Shown here: positions 1 through 24,353 of the stretch, piece by piece
Layout of the letters: the number at the start of each line of letters is the position of its first letter
Numbering within the stretch: the stretch's first letter is position 1
Assembly: GCA_943735955.1 (NCBI GenBank)
Contig: OX030955.1
Location: 8,141,269 to 8,205,268, forward strand
Direction of reading: 5' to 3'
DNA: 64,000 nt
DNA from: Piscicola geometra
Taxonomy: Eukaryota; Annelida; Clitellata; Hirudinida; Piscicolidae
Made by a program: the position numbers and the translations under genes
Notes under the pieces: generated by a model
Seen by the model: the letters and a program-made list of their open reading frames with translations, nothing else
Database searches by the model: none
What the model was told of the DNA's origin: nothing

Positions 1-39
1 GCATCATCACCACCACCACCATCATCATCACCACCAAAC

Positions 40-5458
<5,419 letters not shown>

Positions 5459-5804
5459 GTTCTTTACATCAGTTTTGTACGCTTTTGTTGTAAAAACTTA
5501 AGTATAGTACTTTATAATCTCAACTTTAGATTCAAAAGTTTAGAATCTAAACTTTAGATGAAAAAAGTCATTAGAAAATATCAGATGTTTGTAGGCTTTG
5601 TCATTTTGGCCAAATGTGAAGTTTGAAACCAAAAATAAACATAATTTATTCTTATAATTTCTAATTATTTCACTTTTTTATCATTTAAGTGAGTTTAACC
5701 TGAAATTCAAAGTTTCATTCACTTTTAAGTTTTATTTACTTTGAAAAGTTAATTTTGGTTTACATTTTTCTTATGAGTAAATATAATATATTCATTATAT
5801 TATA
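5459..5804. promoter_or_regulatory. Putative bidirectional promoter between POLK and TLS1
   Basis: About 345 bp separates the start codons of two divergent genes (POLK on the minus strand, TLS1 on the plus strand). The stretch is AT-rich and holds no coding signal. The two 5' UTRs and promoters must fit here unless non-coding first exons lie elsewhere. No clear TATA or Inr pair could be assigned. Bidirectional use is an inference from spacing. Confidence 0.45.
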
Positions 5805-7799
5805 ATGAGTCAAACTAAAGCTAGGAAATGTTTTCGTAAAAAATCTGAAAATGAGGAAGATCAAGAAGAAGAACTTATTATTGAAAACACTCGGTTGCTT
5901 GTGAAGATAACAATTAAATTTCATTTAATCATCATATGAAATTTATATATTTATTAATCCAAAAATAATATAATAATATTATTTATTCATAATTATTGAC
6001 AATCTTTCAGTAAAATTATCAAAGAAACGAAGGAGTTTCAGGAGTTGAGGAAGAGACCAAGTGGTATCAATGTGGAAGATCTTTCAAAGATTGGCCTGGA
6101 ACCAAAGAAACTAAAGGTAAAATAAGGGTTACATGAAAAATTTTAAATGACTGTTTATAGCACACTTTTTATTTGTAAAAATTATACTTTTTTTCAGAAA
6201 GACCCTTTGAAGCTGCACACAGGTGGCTACGTGGACATCAAGTCACTTAAAAAAGGGTTACTCTTTCATAAAAATAACATTGACTATGTTTAAAAGGAGT
6301 GACATTGAAAAAGGCGCATTAGATGAATGTTAAAATTAAAAGGCTAAACAACTTGAATCAAAATGTTTCAAAAACTTATATGTACACTATTTAAATCCTA
6401 GATTTCATCTCATTTCAAATGTTTAATATTAAAAAGTTTTCAATGCCTATTTTTAAAAGTTTCAACTTGACAACATACTGCCATGCACCTCAGGATTTCA
6501 GAGATGGCAGAACTGGATGGTATCGGCACCACCTTCGCCATGGAGACGAACCAGCGAGATGAGGATGCCATGATGTGAGAGATCCCTTTATTAACTTCAT
6601 TCCATATGGAAAAGTGCTATTGAAATATATTTAATTGATTGATTGATTTAATATTAGTGCATCATCACCAACCTCTCACAACTGCTCGAAGGCTGAACTA
6701 CGTGGAGGAGCAGATGGCGAAGAGGAAGGCCAAGCAGGAGGACAAGGGCAAGGTCAGCGAGGAAGCAGCAGCAGCAGAGGAGGCCTTCAAGAGGCCTGAA
6801 GACGCCCTCTACGAACTGCCCGCCAACATCCGCAACCTCTCCAAGTGGAAGAAGACGGAGGAGTCGATGTCGAACCAGATGCTCTCAGGCATCCCTGAAG
6901 TCGACCTGGGCATCGAGTGAGACCTTCCTTCTTTTCTTCTTTCCTTCCTTCTTTTCTTCTTTCCTTCCTTCTTTTCTTTTTTTCTTCGTTCTTTTCTTCA
7001 GCAGCATCTTTGTCACCATGCCCCGATGCATCTTTATTCTTTCTCATTGTTTTCTATTCATTATTCTATTCACCTTCACAATAATTTTCAAGCACACTTC
7101 ACTGATTTCTACTTCACCGATCCACCACATCTCTGCCCCACATTACACCATCCACCCACACTCCATCCCTCTCCCACACACCATCCTTTCCACCACACCA
7201 CACCACACTCCCCCTCCTGCCAAACCCCGCCACATCCCTCCCTCCGCCCCCTCCAGAGTGAAGATAAAAAACATCGAGGAGACGGAGGCAGCGAAGTTGA
7301 GGCTGGTGAGGGAGAGGATGGCGAGGAGGGAGAGGGTCTCTCAGTTTGTGCCCTCCAACATGGCCGTCAACTTCGTGCAGCACAACAGATGTGCGTTGAT
7401 GATGATGATGATTTGTGCATTTGGTGGTTTGTGCATTGCAGTGTAAAACTTTTGATGGAATTCCATCGTCATCATCATAAATAGCCCCACCATCATTATC
7501 ATAACTATCATGACCATCAGTGAAATAAAAACAACCACCACCAACATCATCATCATTACCACTAAGATTTCCACCACCATAACCACCACCACGCAGTCAA
7601 CATTGAGGAGGCGACGGCTCCAGCAAGCAAGGTGAAGCTGGTGCCGACGCCGACGCCAGTCTTGAGGGTGGGCGGCGCAGAGCGACTGAGCAGCATGCGC
7701 CACAAGGCTGGCAGCCTCTCCACAGCCGCTGCAGTCGTCGACAAGGCCACTGACGACTTCCACTACGAGAAGTTCAAGAAATACATGAGACGCTTTTGA
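5805..7799 (+). CDS. C9orf78: TLS1/C9orf78-family spliceosome-associated protein
   Basis: Homologue of human C9orf78 and yeast Tls1, a nuclear spliceosome factor reported to bind the Brr2 helicase and influence splice-site choice. Seven exons: 5805-5893, 6011-6116, 6198-6256, 6494-6574, 6692-6916, 7257-7390 and 7597-7799. The phases join and total 897 nt (298 residues; human 289). Family landmarks in order: ELRKRPSG, DPLKLHTGGYVD, GTTFAMETNQRDEDAMM, LYELPANIRN, SNQMLSGIPEVDLGIE, KIKNIEETEAAKLRL, FVPSNMAVNFVQHNRF, and the C-terminal DFHYEKFKKYMRRF, where vertebrates have DYHYEKFKKMNRRY. The start lies in an AT-rich leader with no earlier in-frame ATG near. Two AATAAA signals near 7883 and 7891 fit polyadenylation about 100 nt after the stop. 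The gene is divergent from POLK. Confidence 0.95.
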
Positions 7800-7882
7800 G
7801 TTTGTGTGTAATCGTGTGTGTGTCTTAGTGTATGTGTTTTCGTGTGTGTCTATGTGTGTTTGCGTGTGCGCACAATTTGTAT

Positions 7883-7896
7883 AATAAAGAAATAAA
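7883..7896 (+). terminator. Poly(A) signals of TLS1
   Basis: Two adjacent AATAAA hexamers, 84 and 92 nt after the TLS1 stop codon, on the transcribed strand. Confidence 0.7.
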
Positions 7897-7899
7897 CGT

Positions 7900-10087
7900 C
7901 TTTTTCGTTTAAGCAATCAAAGTTAAAAGAATTTATTGTCTTCAACAATCCTCCATGAACTTCTGAAACAATTAACTATTCAATAAAAATAAACAGTGGC
8001 ATGGCGTCGTGTGCCAGGGTAGAGTTCAATCGTCGAACAATTATTTAAAGGCTGACACCTGGCGACCAGGATGAAACGCAGGCCTTATTGCATTGACACA
8101 CAACCACCATGAAGCTGATGGTCATGATGATGATGATCATCCTTTAGGAGGATGTTGCGAACTTGAAATTCGATAACCCTTGAAGCATGTGATAACCCTT
8201 CAAAACTTAGTGAAGAAACAAAGATTTGGCGCTTATATATATGCATAAAAGTAAACATTTTTAAACCTTCTTAGAAATATAAGAATGAAAAGTATAATAA
8301 TTAGAATATATAATTATATAAACATATAATTATACGAAAAGAGAACTTAATTACCAAACAATCGACAAAAGGATTCGCAAATGAAGCGGGTCGATGGCAC
8401 ACAGACTTCAGCAATGCTCATCAGACGATGAGTTGACTTGAGTGGTGGTGGTGATGATGATGATGATGATGATGATGACTTTATAGAGTGTGATGATGAT
8501 GATGATAATGTTATAGGATGTGATGATGATGACTTTATAGGATGTGATGATGATGATGATAATGTTATAGGATGTGATGATGATGATGATAATGTTATAG
8601 GATGTGATGATGATGATGATGAAGTAAGTGGAGATGAAAGGAGATTACACTGAGAGACTGAGTTGAGTGGAGGATGAGGCGGGTTAGAAGCAGGTGAGAA
8701 GCAGCGGACGCATGCATGTAATATGTGTGCATGCAGTAAGCTAGAGTCTATGGTGAAAGAGCGACCACCACCACGGTGAAGTTGTGGTGGAGTGGCCAAC
8801 GCTACAAGCAACCAAGAGCGACGGCGTGAAGAAGGGTGATGAGGCAACTGAAAGTTGAAGAAGGCGATGGAAACACCTCTCTGTTAAGCTGCAAAGGATG
8901 GCGCCCATTGGTGCACAAATAAAAGAGTCAGCTGGCAACCTCTGACAATCGATGGTGGTGAAGAGAGAAATGGCGGTGGAAGTGTCAGTGTCTGTGTGCA
9001 TGAGTGAATGTTGTGTGTTGCTGCGTATGTGTGTGTTCATGTTTACATAAGTGTGAGTGTGTGTTTGCAACGCTAGGACGTGTTATGAGGCTGGTAATGT
9101 AACATAGTAACAAAGGAGTAGTGAATGAGCAACGTGGTGGTGATGATAATGATAGATTATCAACTATAAGTACAAAGTACAAAGACGACTAAAATGATGA
9201 TGATGATGGGTGAAAGAGATGACGACGATGATGATGAGTGAAGGAGATGATGACGATGATGATGACGATGATGATGATACAAATGGCATGAATACGGAAG
9301 AAGAAATACAATGACGAGATTTAGGAGAGTTGGAAGACAGGTAATAGTCTAGTGTCTCAGTGATAAAGGTGATATATTTATGTGTGAATGATGATGATGA
9401 TAGAAAGTGATGACGATAGTTAGTGGTGACGATTATGATAGTGAGTGGTGATGATGATGATGATGATAGCGAGTGATGATTATAGTATTGAGCTTGAGAG
9501 GTACAAGGCTTGTAAAGACGGATGAGTGAAAGTAACAAAAGATTATTGTTTGATGTTGCTATATGCTTGGTGATGATGATAATGATATTAAGATAAATTG
9601 TTGAGAAACATGAAAAAGATGAAGAAATAATGAAATGAAGTTGAACTGACAAGAAATGTCGAAAGAAGCTTCGAAAATATTGATTCTTACGTTGATGATT
9701 ATGATGGTGATGATGATAAGGATGATAAGGATGATGATGATGATGATGATGATGATGTTGATGACAAGGTTCCATGAGACAGTAGACAGGTGAGTGGTTA
9801 AAGCTTTACAAGTAAGTTTGTTATCGTAGTAATGCAATTGAAAATGAAAAAGTAGGCGAGAATTTAAATTTTTTTTGTATTAAAACAATAAATATTTTTA
9901 AAACAAAAGAAAAGAAATAAACAGTACACTTGAAGAGTGCTTGCACCAATCAGGAATGAGCAGGCTTGACCAACCAGAGGCAAGGAAGCATGAGCCCTGA
10001 CCATGCAAGCATTAAGCTCTACAAGGACACAGAAGGGGGGCAGGGAAGAAAGGGGTCTGCAGAGACGCCAGAGGGACAGCATCATCA
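7900..10087. other. Intergenic region and CSDE1 3' flank, repeat-rich, no gene recognised
   Basis: The two convergent genes TLS1 (+) and CSDE1 (-) end on either side. Contents: GAT-type triplets at 8449-8632, where units of GATGATGATGATAATGTTATAG recur about five times; more GAT/GAC triplets at 9193-9280, 9388-9480 and 9690-9760; and unique sequence at 8640-9000 in which I recognise nothing. Open frames here are composed of repeat-encoded His, Ser or Asp and are rejected as genes. The 3' UTR of CSDE1 should occupy part of 9860-10087, but no minus-strand AATAAA was found there. Confidence 0.7.
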
Positions 10088-17557
<7,470 letters not shown>

Positions 17558-19782
17558 GCTTGGTTTTTGTTAATTTAAGCTTAATTTATTATTAGACGAG
17601 TTAGTTACCTTGAATTGAGCAGTTCTTAGTTAAGTTACTGAGTTACTTGAATTACTTTAAACTGAAAATGTATATTGAATTTAATAATTTATAATATAAA
17701 ATTTGGACAAATTATAATTTGAAACATTTCAATAAGAATTATTCAAAAATATATTCGAGACGTAATCTAAAAAACAGTGCAATTATTCAAAAAGGAATAT
17801 ACCCCTTTTAGAAGCGATAAAAACTATTTGTAATAGACATTTTGCTAATAAAATGAAAAAAAGATAAATGAGAATATAAAATATTGATTTAAATGAGTTA
17901 ATAGACACAACAGCGACCTTACGATGGATTCTCTCCCCCCAACTGTCTCTAGTGTTTCTTAAGTGGGGAAGCTAGACAACATTAAAAAAATTTAATTTAA
18001 AGTTTTATTAATTTTAAAACCATAAATGTCGGCAATAAATGTACCTATTAAAAAATATATTGTTTTTTTTATTTTCATGCGATAACGTAGTTTTTGACAA
18101 TTGTAATAATAACTATTCTAATTTATCAGTTGCAGTTTAAAATAATTGTATAAATGTGAAAGTGAAAGTTTCAAATTACAAACAATGGTTTTATTCATAA
18201 AAATGCACTTTATAAAATAGCATACTACTCCCATCTGAAAAGTATAAATATTATACATTAAAAAAAATTTAATTAATTTTTTCAATATTGGAGCAAGCAA
18301 TAAAATGATGAATGAATATACAAAATTTATAAAAATTTTGTAATAAGGTATAAAACACATGAAAAAACTCCGTTCTTAAATTATTATGATGTTTGAAAAT
18401 AACTCAATCACAGGTTCAAAATATAGTCTTTTGAGCTGCCTGCTGGTGCAAATGATAAAAATATCAACTCTAAACGAAAACCCACGTAGTTCTGTTGAGC
18501 AATGCACCATTGATTTAAGTCAAGTCCAATTATGACGTGTTAATATTTGTATAACAACGACCGAAGGTGTGGTGTGGTGCATTCACAAGTGCCTAGTTGA
18601 CGGGTTCTAATGCGTAATCCCTCTTATCTCCGTTTTCTCACAATGCATCATCGCCATTACTGAACGATAAGCTTTTTCGAGGCGCTAGACAGGCTATAGA
18701 GATTTATGACTTTGGCGCTTATAAATCAGTTCAAAGCCATTCCACCTCATCCTTCCACTGTAGCGTCTGTTCGGGCTCATCAAGAAGATCATCATTAAAG
18801 TCTAACTGAAATAGTACAGTAGGTCTACTAATAATCCGCTTCAAAATACCTTAAAACACCAATATAACCGCGCACTTTAAAAGTGTAACTCAAACTTTTG
18901 CGAAAATTCTAAATCAATAAATACTGAAGCTATTTGCTCATTAGTCTTTCTATTTTTAGTCAAATTAAATTAGTCATAAATTACTGAAATTCAGTTATGA
19001 GTATTAATATTTTCCGCTAAATTACCACCATAGTCATTCTAGTTTTTTTATTTATATCTAAACTGAAAACCCAAAAAATATTTGTTCACAAAATCATTGT
19101 GTTTGAACTAGATGGTTTTACGAACAATCTAATATTTCACGGCTTATCATTTTATTCACAGCATCATTGCTTATAAAAACTCGCTTCGGAATGTATTTAG
19201 TTATTTCCTATCACACACACACACACTCTACAAGCATCAGTGTTCAATTAAGCTTCTTTTGAATAATTACTTGGGTAACTTCGTTTTACACCGCTCTAAT
19301 CAATCAACAAAATATACACCCTAACATACCAGCCGTCAGCCATTTTTGAAACGTTTCATTTTTGTTATTAATGATTTAGTCTGCTATAAATAGAAATGCT
19401 TTGCTTGTCTGTGAAGATAATTACGGATTAGTAGCCTACCTCTTCTGAAATCATTGTCAACATCGCGCAGTTCTAAATAAAGGAACAAATTAGTCGCATT
19501 TCTTTTCAGCGTTCCTAAAATAACACACTCCTACAATAACACATACAAGCATATTCAGTCACACACACAAACACACGTGCAAGCATATTGAGGCACACGC
19601 ACAAACACACATGCAAGCATCTTTGCGTGTGTATATAAGCATGACAGGGAGGTGAGAGTGATTGAAACTGCATCAAGACACGCATCTGTTGAGACTTTAA
19701 CGACACGAATCACCAGGATTAAAAACAACCTCGGAAACTTGAAAGTATCATCATCATCACCAAGACAGCTGATCCTCAAAGG
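17558..19782. other. AT-rich intergenic region between CSDE1 and the GPCR
   Basis: No coding signal recognised. The right part of this interval upstream of CSDE1 should contain its promoter and any non-coding 5' exon. The composition is strongly AT-rich to about 19,480 and becomes CA-rich just before the GPCR. Small open frames (for example 18118-18360) lack any recognisable family content. Confidence 0.6.
19632..19639 (+). promoter_or_regulatory. Candidate TATA box of the GPCR gene
   Basis: TATATAAG on the coding strand, 144 bp before the GPCR start codon and with no other coding sequence between. A transcription start about 30 bp downstream would give a 5' leader of roughly 120 nt. Inference from sequence and position. 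Confidence 0.4.
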
Positions 19783-20976
19783 ATGGAAGGCATCTTGAAC
19801 ACCACAACAAGTGACCTCACCATGGCCAACTTAAGTAACCTAACCATAGACAATCTAACCATGGACAACCTCACCATGGGCAACCTCAGCAACTTGATCA
19901 TGATCATGCCGAAGGAGCCTCCAGTGGTCGAGGTGGGCATCTTGTTTGCCTTCATCATCTTCATCGGCGTGGTGGGTAATGGCCTTCTGATCGTCACAGT
20001 GTTAGCCAACAAGGCCATGCACAGCGTGCCCAACATCTTCCTCGTCTCACTGGCGATTGGCGACTTGGCTGTCCTCATTCTGAGCGTGCCTTTTCGGATG
20101 CTGCTCTATCTGCATGCAGAGTGGGTGTACGGAGGCACCATGTGCCACATTTTCGAGTTCATCATCCACCTATCGCAGGGCATCTCCATCTTCACGCTCA
20201 CCGCCCTGGCAGGAGACCGCTTCGTGGCGATAGTGCTGCCGATGCAGACCTTCCTGTGGGTGACCCGTAAGAGGGCAGTCCTCATCTCACTATCCATCTG
20301 GCTGCTCGCCTTTCTGCTCGCTCTGCCCGACATCATCACCAGCGACATCGTCGTCTCAGACGCAGGCATCAAGATGTGTTTCACGTACGCACTCATCGCT
20401 CAGACAAGCAGGCAAGACATCGACATGCATCCCTACGTGCTCTCACGTCGCATCAGCACCTTCACCGCCTACTTCGTCATCCCCTTCTGCATCATCAGCA
20501 CCTTCTACGTCGCCATTGCAGTCTCCCTGCACCGCTCTCAAGTGATGCCGGCGAACTTCAAACTGGCGCAGGGCAAGACGTGGGAGAAGCAGGTGAGGGC
20601 GCGCAAGAAGATCGCCATGATCATCCTCGTCATCACCGCCTGCTTCCTCGTCTGCTGGTTCCCACGTTACGTCTTCATCTTCCTCAGCGGCTACCACACG
20701 CCTCGGCTGTCATTCGCGAAGGTGCAGCACTACAAGACAGCCACCTACGTGCTCTCCTTCCTCAACTCGTGCATCAACCCGCCCTTCCTCTACCTCATGA
20801 GTGCCGACTTCAAACGTTACTTCAACCACTACCTCTTCGGCGCCTGCTGCCACTCCATGCGACTCAAGCGCTACGCACGCAACAGCCTCTCGATGACCAC
20901 TTACCCCTCACGTGCCACCACTGCTCGCGTGTCCTTCGAAGACCTCGCCCTCAAGCAGATTCCTGTGCATGCCTAG
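19783..20976 (+). CDS. Class A peptide GPCR, bombesin/CCHamide-receptor type
   Basis: Intronless 397-residue seven-helix receptor, presumably coupling a neuropeptide to G proteins at the plasma membrane. TM1 has GNGLLIVTVLANK; TM1-2 has MHSVPNIFLVSLAIGDLAVL, the pattern of bombesin, CCHamide and endothelin-like receptors; W-V-YGG and a Cys precede TM3; IFTLTALAGDRFVAIV carries a DRF in place of DRY; TM6 has FLVCWFPRYVFIF; TM7 has LNSCINPPFLYLM; then FKRYFNHYLFGACC, a likely palmitoylated Cys pair after helix 8. The N-terminus (about residues 1-45) holds repeated N-glycosylation sequons. The ligand cannot be named from sequence alone; lophotrochozoan GGNG or CCHamide-like peptides are possible. 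AATAAA near 21478 fits as its poly(A) signal. Confidence 0.93.
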   Translation: MEGILNTTTSDLTMANLSNLTIDNLTMDNLTMGNLSNLIMIMPKEPPVVEVGILFAFIIFIGVVGNGLLIVTVLANKAMHSVPNIFLVSLAIGDLAVLILSVPFRMLLYLHAEWVYGGTMCHIFEFIIHLSQGISIFTLTALAGDRFVAIVLPMQTFLWVTRKRAVLISLSIWLLAFLLALPDIITSDIVVSDAGIKMCFTYALIAQTSRQDIDMHPYVLSRRISTFTAYFVIPFCIISTFYVAIAVSLHRSQVMPANFKLAQGKTWEKQVRARKKIAMIILVITACFLVCWFPRYVFIFLSGYHTPRLSFAKVQHYKTATYVLSFLNSCINPPFLYLMSADFKRYFNHYLFGACCHSMRLKRYARNSLSMTTYPSRATTARVSFEDLALKQIPVHA

Positions 20977-23648
20977 CGCTGTTCACGCCTCTCCTCCATC
21001 TCACTCACCCATCCACTTGACTACCCTCAGATGTACCCAGTGCAGGCCTAGCACTCTTCACTAACCCCTCAACCACATCACTCACCCACTTGACCACCAC
21101 TATCACATGTACCCAGCTCAAATCTTGAGCCACACACTGCATCCAACTGCAGACGTTCGCCAAGCTTGAAAGTGTCAGAGCAGCATTCTGCACATTTTTA
21201 AGTCTTCTGATCAATGTGTTGTTTTGGAGGTAGTTATGCGCTTCGAGTGATGGATGGATGCTTCTCTAGACGCCTCCAACTTTCGTGCATGTGCTTCCGT
21301 CGCTTGTAGAGCAGTATTCGTCGACTATTTCCATGGCTTGTATTCATGTAGAAGTGGCATGGCGTGGAATTTTCCTTCTTACTGCCATTAGTCGCTCCTC
21401 ATCATTGATATTATAACAAACGATGATTAGAATCATCACTTGAAAACGCTGCATGAGTGTTGTAGGCTTTGTCTTGTAATAAATGCAACTATCTCTCTCG
21501 TTTCTTCTTCATCTTTTTCCGCATTCTTCTCCTCTTCTCCGCTTTCTCCACTTTTTTCTTTTCCTTCTCTTCTTCTTCCTCCTCTTTCTTCTCCTTTTCT
21601 CCATCCACTAGAGAATTCGACAATTCAATCATGGAAGATACTGGATAATGACGAAGGGACACACGTCTGCTCAAGATTGGAGCTCTTCATTGACTGAGTT
21701 CCAGTATGATAACTTGGTGCTGACAGCTTTATGAGTTATCGGCAGCCTATGGAGGCTGTTCTAGTGATTTAATATTAGTTATTAATAATAATAACAATAA
21801 TAAAATTCCTTAATCTCGGCTTACCTATGCATGAATGTGCGTGTAATACTTAGAAAAGATGAGGGAAGATGAAACAGATGGCGGCAAAAAATTTAATGGC
21901 GGGAAATGTGCGCGCAACTGGCATGCGGTGGAGGTGTTGCTTGAGTTTGTTTGAGAGGTTTGACGAGATGGAGCGCCTGTCTTGCTGGCCTACATAGCTC
22001 TGACGTTGCCTCTATGAGTAAATGATTACGCATACTGAGGTATGATGGAATGGTGGATGGAAAGTACAGTGAAAGTTGAAAGGCCTCCGTGCAAGATGTT
22101 CTCAGAAGCAGAACAGTCACCGAGAAGAAAACAAATATTTGTGAAAGCTCCTCGAGAAGAAACAAACGATCATGAAACGTCCGCTTCAAAGACACTGGTG
22201 CTTTGTTCCTCGCAAGTCGTTGAAAAAGTATTCCATGCCAGGAAGCTTGCGTGCATTTCACAGCCTCTCACGCACTGGCATCAAAGCATTCCTCATCTGG
22301 AAATAAAAGTTTTCTTAAAAACTTCACGCAAGCTGAAACCTTCCGACTTCTGATGTTACACTAGCATAAACATTTTAGTTTTTGTGTGTTTACGTGCGTA
22401 TGTGTGGTTGTGTATGCGTGTGCTTTCGTTGTATGCATGTGTATATATGGCTTTTTATGTGTGCACGTGTGCATCTAGAAGAGATACATGAGAAGTTGTG
22501 GAAGTTGATGTTTATTAGACCGTCAGAAGTGAAGCTGGCATGCCTCATAGATGCTTTGCAGACAGGCAATATTCGAGTTTGGAGCTTACAATTTGAGCTC
22601 TAAAACGAATAACAATTAACTCATCACAACAAAACAACTCAGTAATAGGTCACAGATTTAAATACCTTATTCTCGTACAACTACTAATAGCAGTACTACT
22701 ACAACTACTATCAGTAGCAGTAATCCTACAACTACTATCAGTAGCGCATGAATTCCGATGGAAGCAATTGTGAGATAATGATGTTCTGCTTTTGTCAAAA
22801 GACTCTTTGTGCATCTTCCTGCAGATCTTTGGAGGACCATGATACGATGGTTATAAACGGCAGCCATTACATACCGATGCTTTAATCAGAAATAAGGTAG
22901 TTAGAGCTCTCATCGTCATAAACAAGAATTTTTTGTTGTTACAAGCAATATGCTAACAATGTTAACGATCTTAATATACCAGCCGAGGAGAGATAAAGCC
23001 TTTAATTAATTTATTATTCGATGTTTATCTTCTGAGATTATCTTTCGTTGTACTTCGTGTTCGTCTGTGTTTTATTGGATACATTGCATGCAAAAAAGAA
23101 AAGTTTAGTAGAACTTTAAGGAACTGCGTAAAGTTCTTCCCATTATCTGCCTTCTTTTAGTTGCTTCACGAACATAGATCAGCTAAAAAAATTCTTTTTG
23201 TATCTTCATAGCATTGAGAATTTGTGAATCACTCAATCCGTCTTAAGAACCATCTGTTCAAACAATTCTTATTATTTGCTTCAAAATTTAAGTGTGTTTA
23301 TGTTATTATCACTTAGATTTTTAAACAATTTATGTATATATATATTTATTTATTTATTTAAAACAGTTATTTTATATATTGAATTATTGCCTTTGAAATA
23401 GGTAATATTTAGCTTGTCGTTTAGATAAAACCATTTTAAAATAAAGAGATAGTTAATTTATTAAACTAAATACAAAAAAGTACTCAAAGATTAAAAAAAA
23501 CTTTTTAATTTAGTTAAATGTCAAATAATCAGCTCTTTGTATCAGCTTGTTATCCAAACTCTATGCAAACGATATTTACTAGTTAATCTAGTAGCGAAGG
23601 TTTTTGTGTTTCAACAAAAATCAATTCCAGTTAAAAAGGTATTTTAAA
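20977..23648. other. GPCR 3' UTR and intergenic DNA, no further gene recognised
   Basis: Pyrimidine-rich DNA (CTTCTCC type) at 21495-21600, unique sequence at 21830-22620 with one 103-codon open frame lacking family features, and an AT-rich stretch at 22870-23600. I searched the plus strand for the missing CWC25 N-terminal exon (a SWHP-like motif) and did not find one. Confidence 0.6.
21478..21483 (+). terminator. Candidate poly(A) signal of the GPCR gene
   Basis: AATAAA about 500 nt after the GPCR stop, the first one on this strand, followed by a T/C-rich stretch. Confidence 0.45.
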
Positions 23649-24353
23649 ATGGAAGGTCCGAATAAGATAAAAAAAGAATCAGAAAAAAGTTCGTTAGAAA
23701 AGGTGGATTGGATATACGAGAAGAAAGGCCATGACGCCGAGGAGTACCTGATGGGGAAGAGGTTTGATGGTTTGAAGGAGGAGGAGGAAGAAACTGCCAT
23801 AAATCCAGCTCCAGGCTTCGATGATGCCATTGCTAAGAGGGCAGAGCTGGACATGAAGTTGAAGATGAGAGAGGACCCTTTGTACGCCATTAAGCTGAAG
23901 GAAGAAGAGGCCAGGAGGAGGATCATGGAGAATCCGCTGAAGCTGAAGAAGCTTCAAAAGTTGAAGGAAGCAAAAAAACAAAAATCAAAAAATTCACACA
24001 AAGATAAGTCTCATAAGAAAGATAAAACTAAAAAAAGTGAAAAAAATGATGAAAGTAGTGATGAAGAAACTAAAAAACTGTTCAAAAAGTTTTTGGAGCT
24101 CAAGAAGAAGCAGACTAGCAAGGGGGGAGGCGAGAGGGGCGGGTCAAGTGAGTCGGAGGAGGCGCGCAAGGACTTCGGATTAAACATCAAGCGCAAGTAC
24201 CCCATGCCTGAACAGAACAACAAGGTCGACTACAGCAAGCTCAACTTCAAGCCACCCAAGCCATCCACTTCTCGGAAGGAAAAGAGAAGATTGACTGAGA
24301 GTGAAAAGGAAGAAAGGAGAAAAAAGATGCTTGCAGATGCTGAGCGAACTTGA
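23649..24353 (+). CDS. CWC25: CWC25-like splicing factor, short single-exon form
   Basis: CWC25 acts with the activated spliceosome at the first catalytic step. This 234-residue frame matches the middle of the family: EKVDWIYEKKG (human EKLDWMYQGPG), AEEYLMGKRFD, KMREDPLYAIKLKEEEARRR and ENPLKLKKLQKL, then a Lys/Ser-rich region and TESEKEERRKKMLADAE, where human has AEELERKRQEMMENAK. The N-terminal CIR_N domain (about 60 residues) and roughly 70 C-terminal residues of the human protein are absent. An in-frame stretch 5' of the ATG (QLKRYF, after TTCCAG at 23632) could be the start of an internal exon, so a distant first exon is possible. AATAAA at about 24441 follows the stop. It is either a truncated retrocopy that kept its frame or a reduced gene. 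Confidence 0.75.
   Translation: MEGPNKIKKESEKSSLEKVDWIYEKKGHDAEEYLMGKRFDGLKEEEEETAINPAPGFDDAIAKRAELDMKLKMREDPLYAIKLKEEEARRRIMENPLKLKKLQKLKEAKKQKSKNSHKDKSHKKDKTKKSEKNDESSDEETKKLFKKFLELKKKQTSKGGGERGGSSESEEARKDFGLNIKRKYPMPEQNNKVDYSKLNFKPPKPSTSRKEKRRLTESEKEERRKKMLADAERT

Noticed and set aside
8347..9837. His-, Ser- and Asp-rich frames on both strands
   Set aside because: Composed of GAT/ATC triplet repeats with no family match.
22042..22353. 103-codon plus-strand frame
   Set aside because: No signal peptide, domain or splice context; length expected by chance in 2.6 kb of intergenic DNA.
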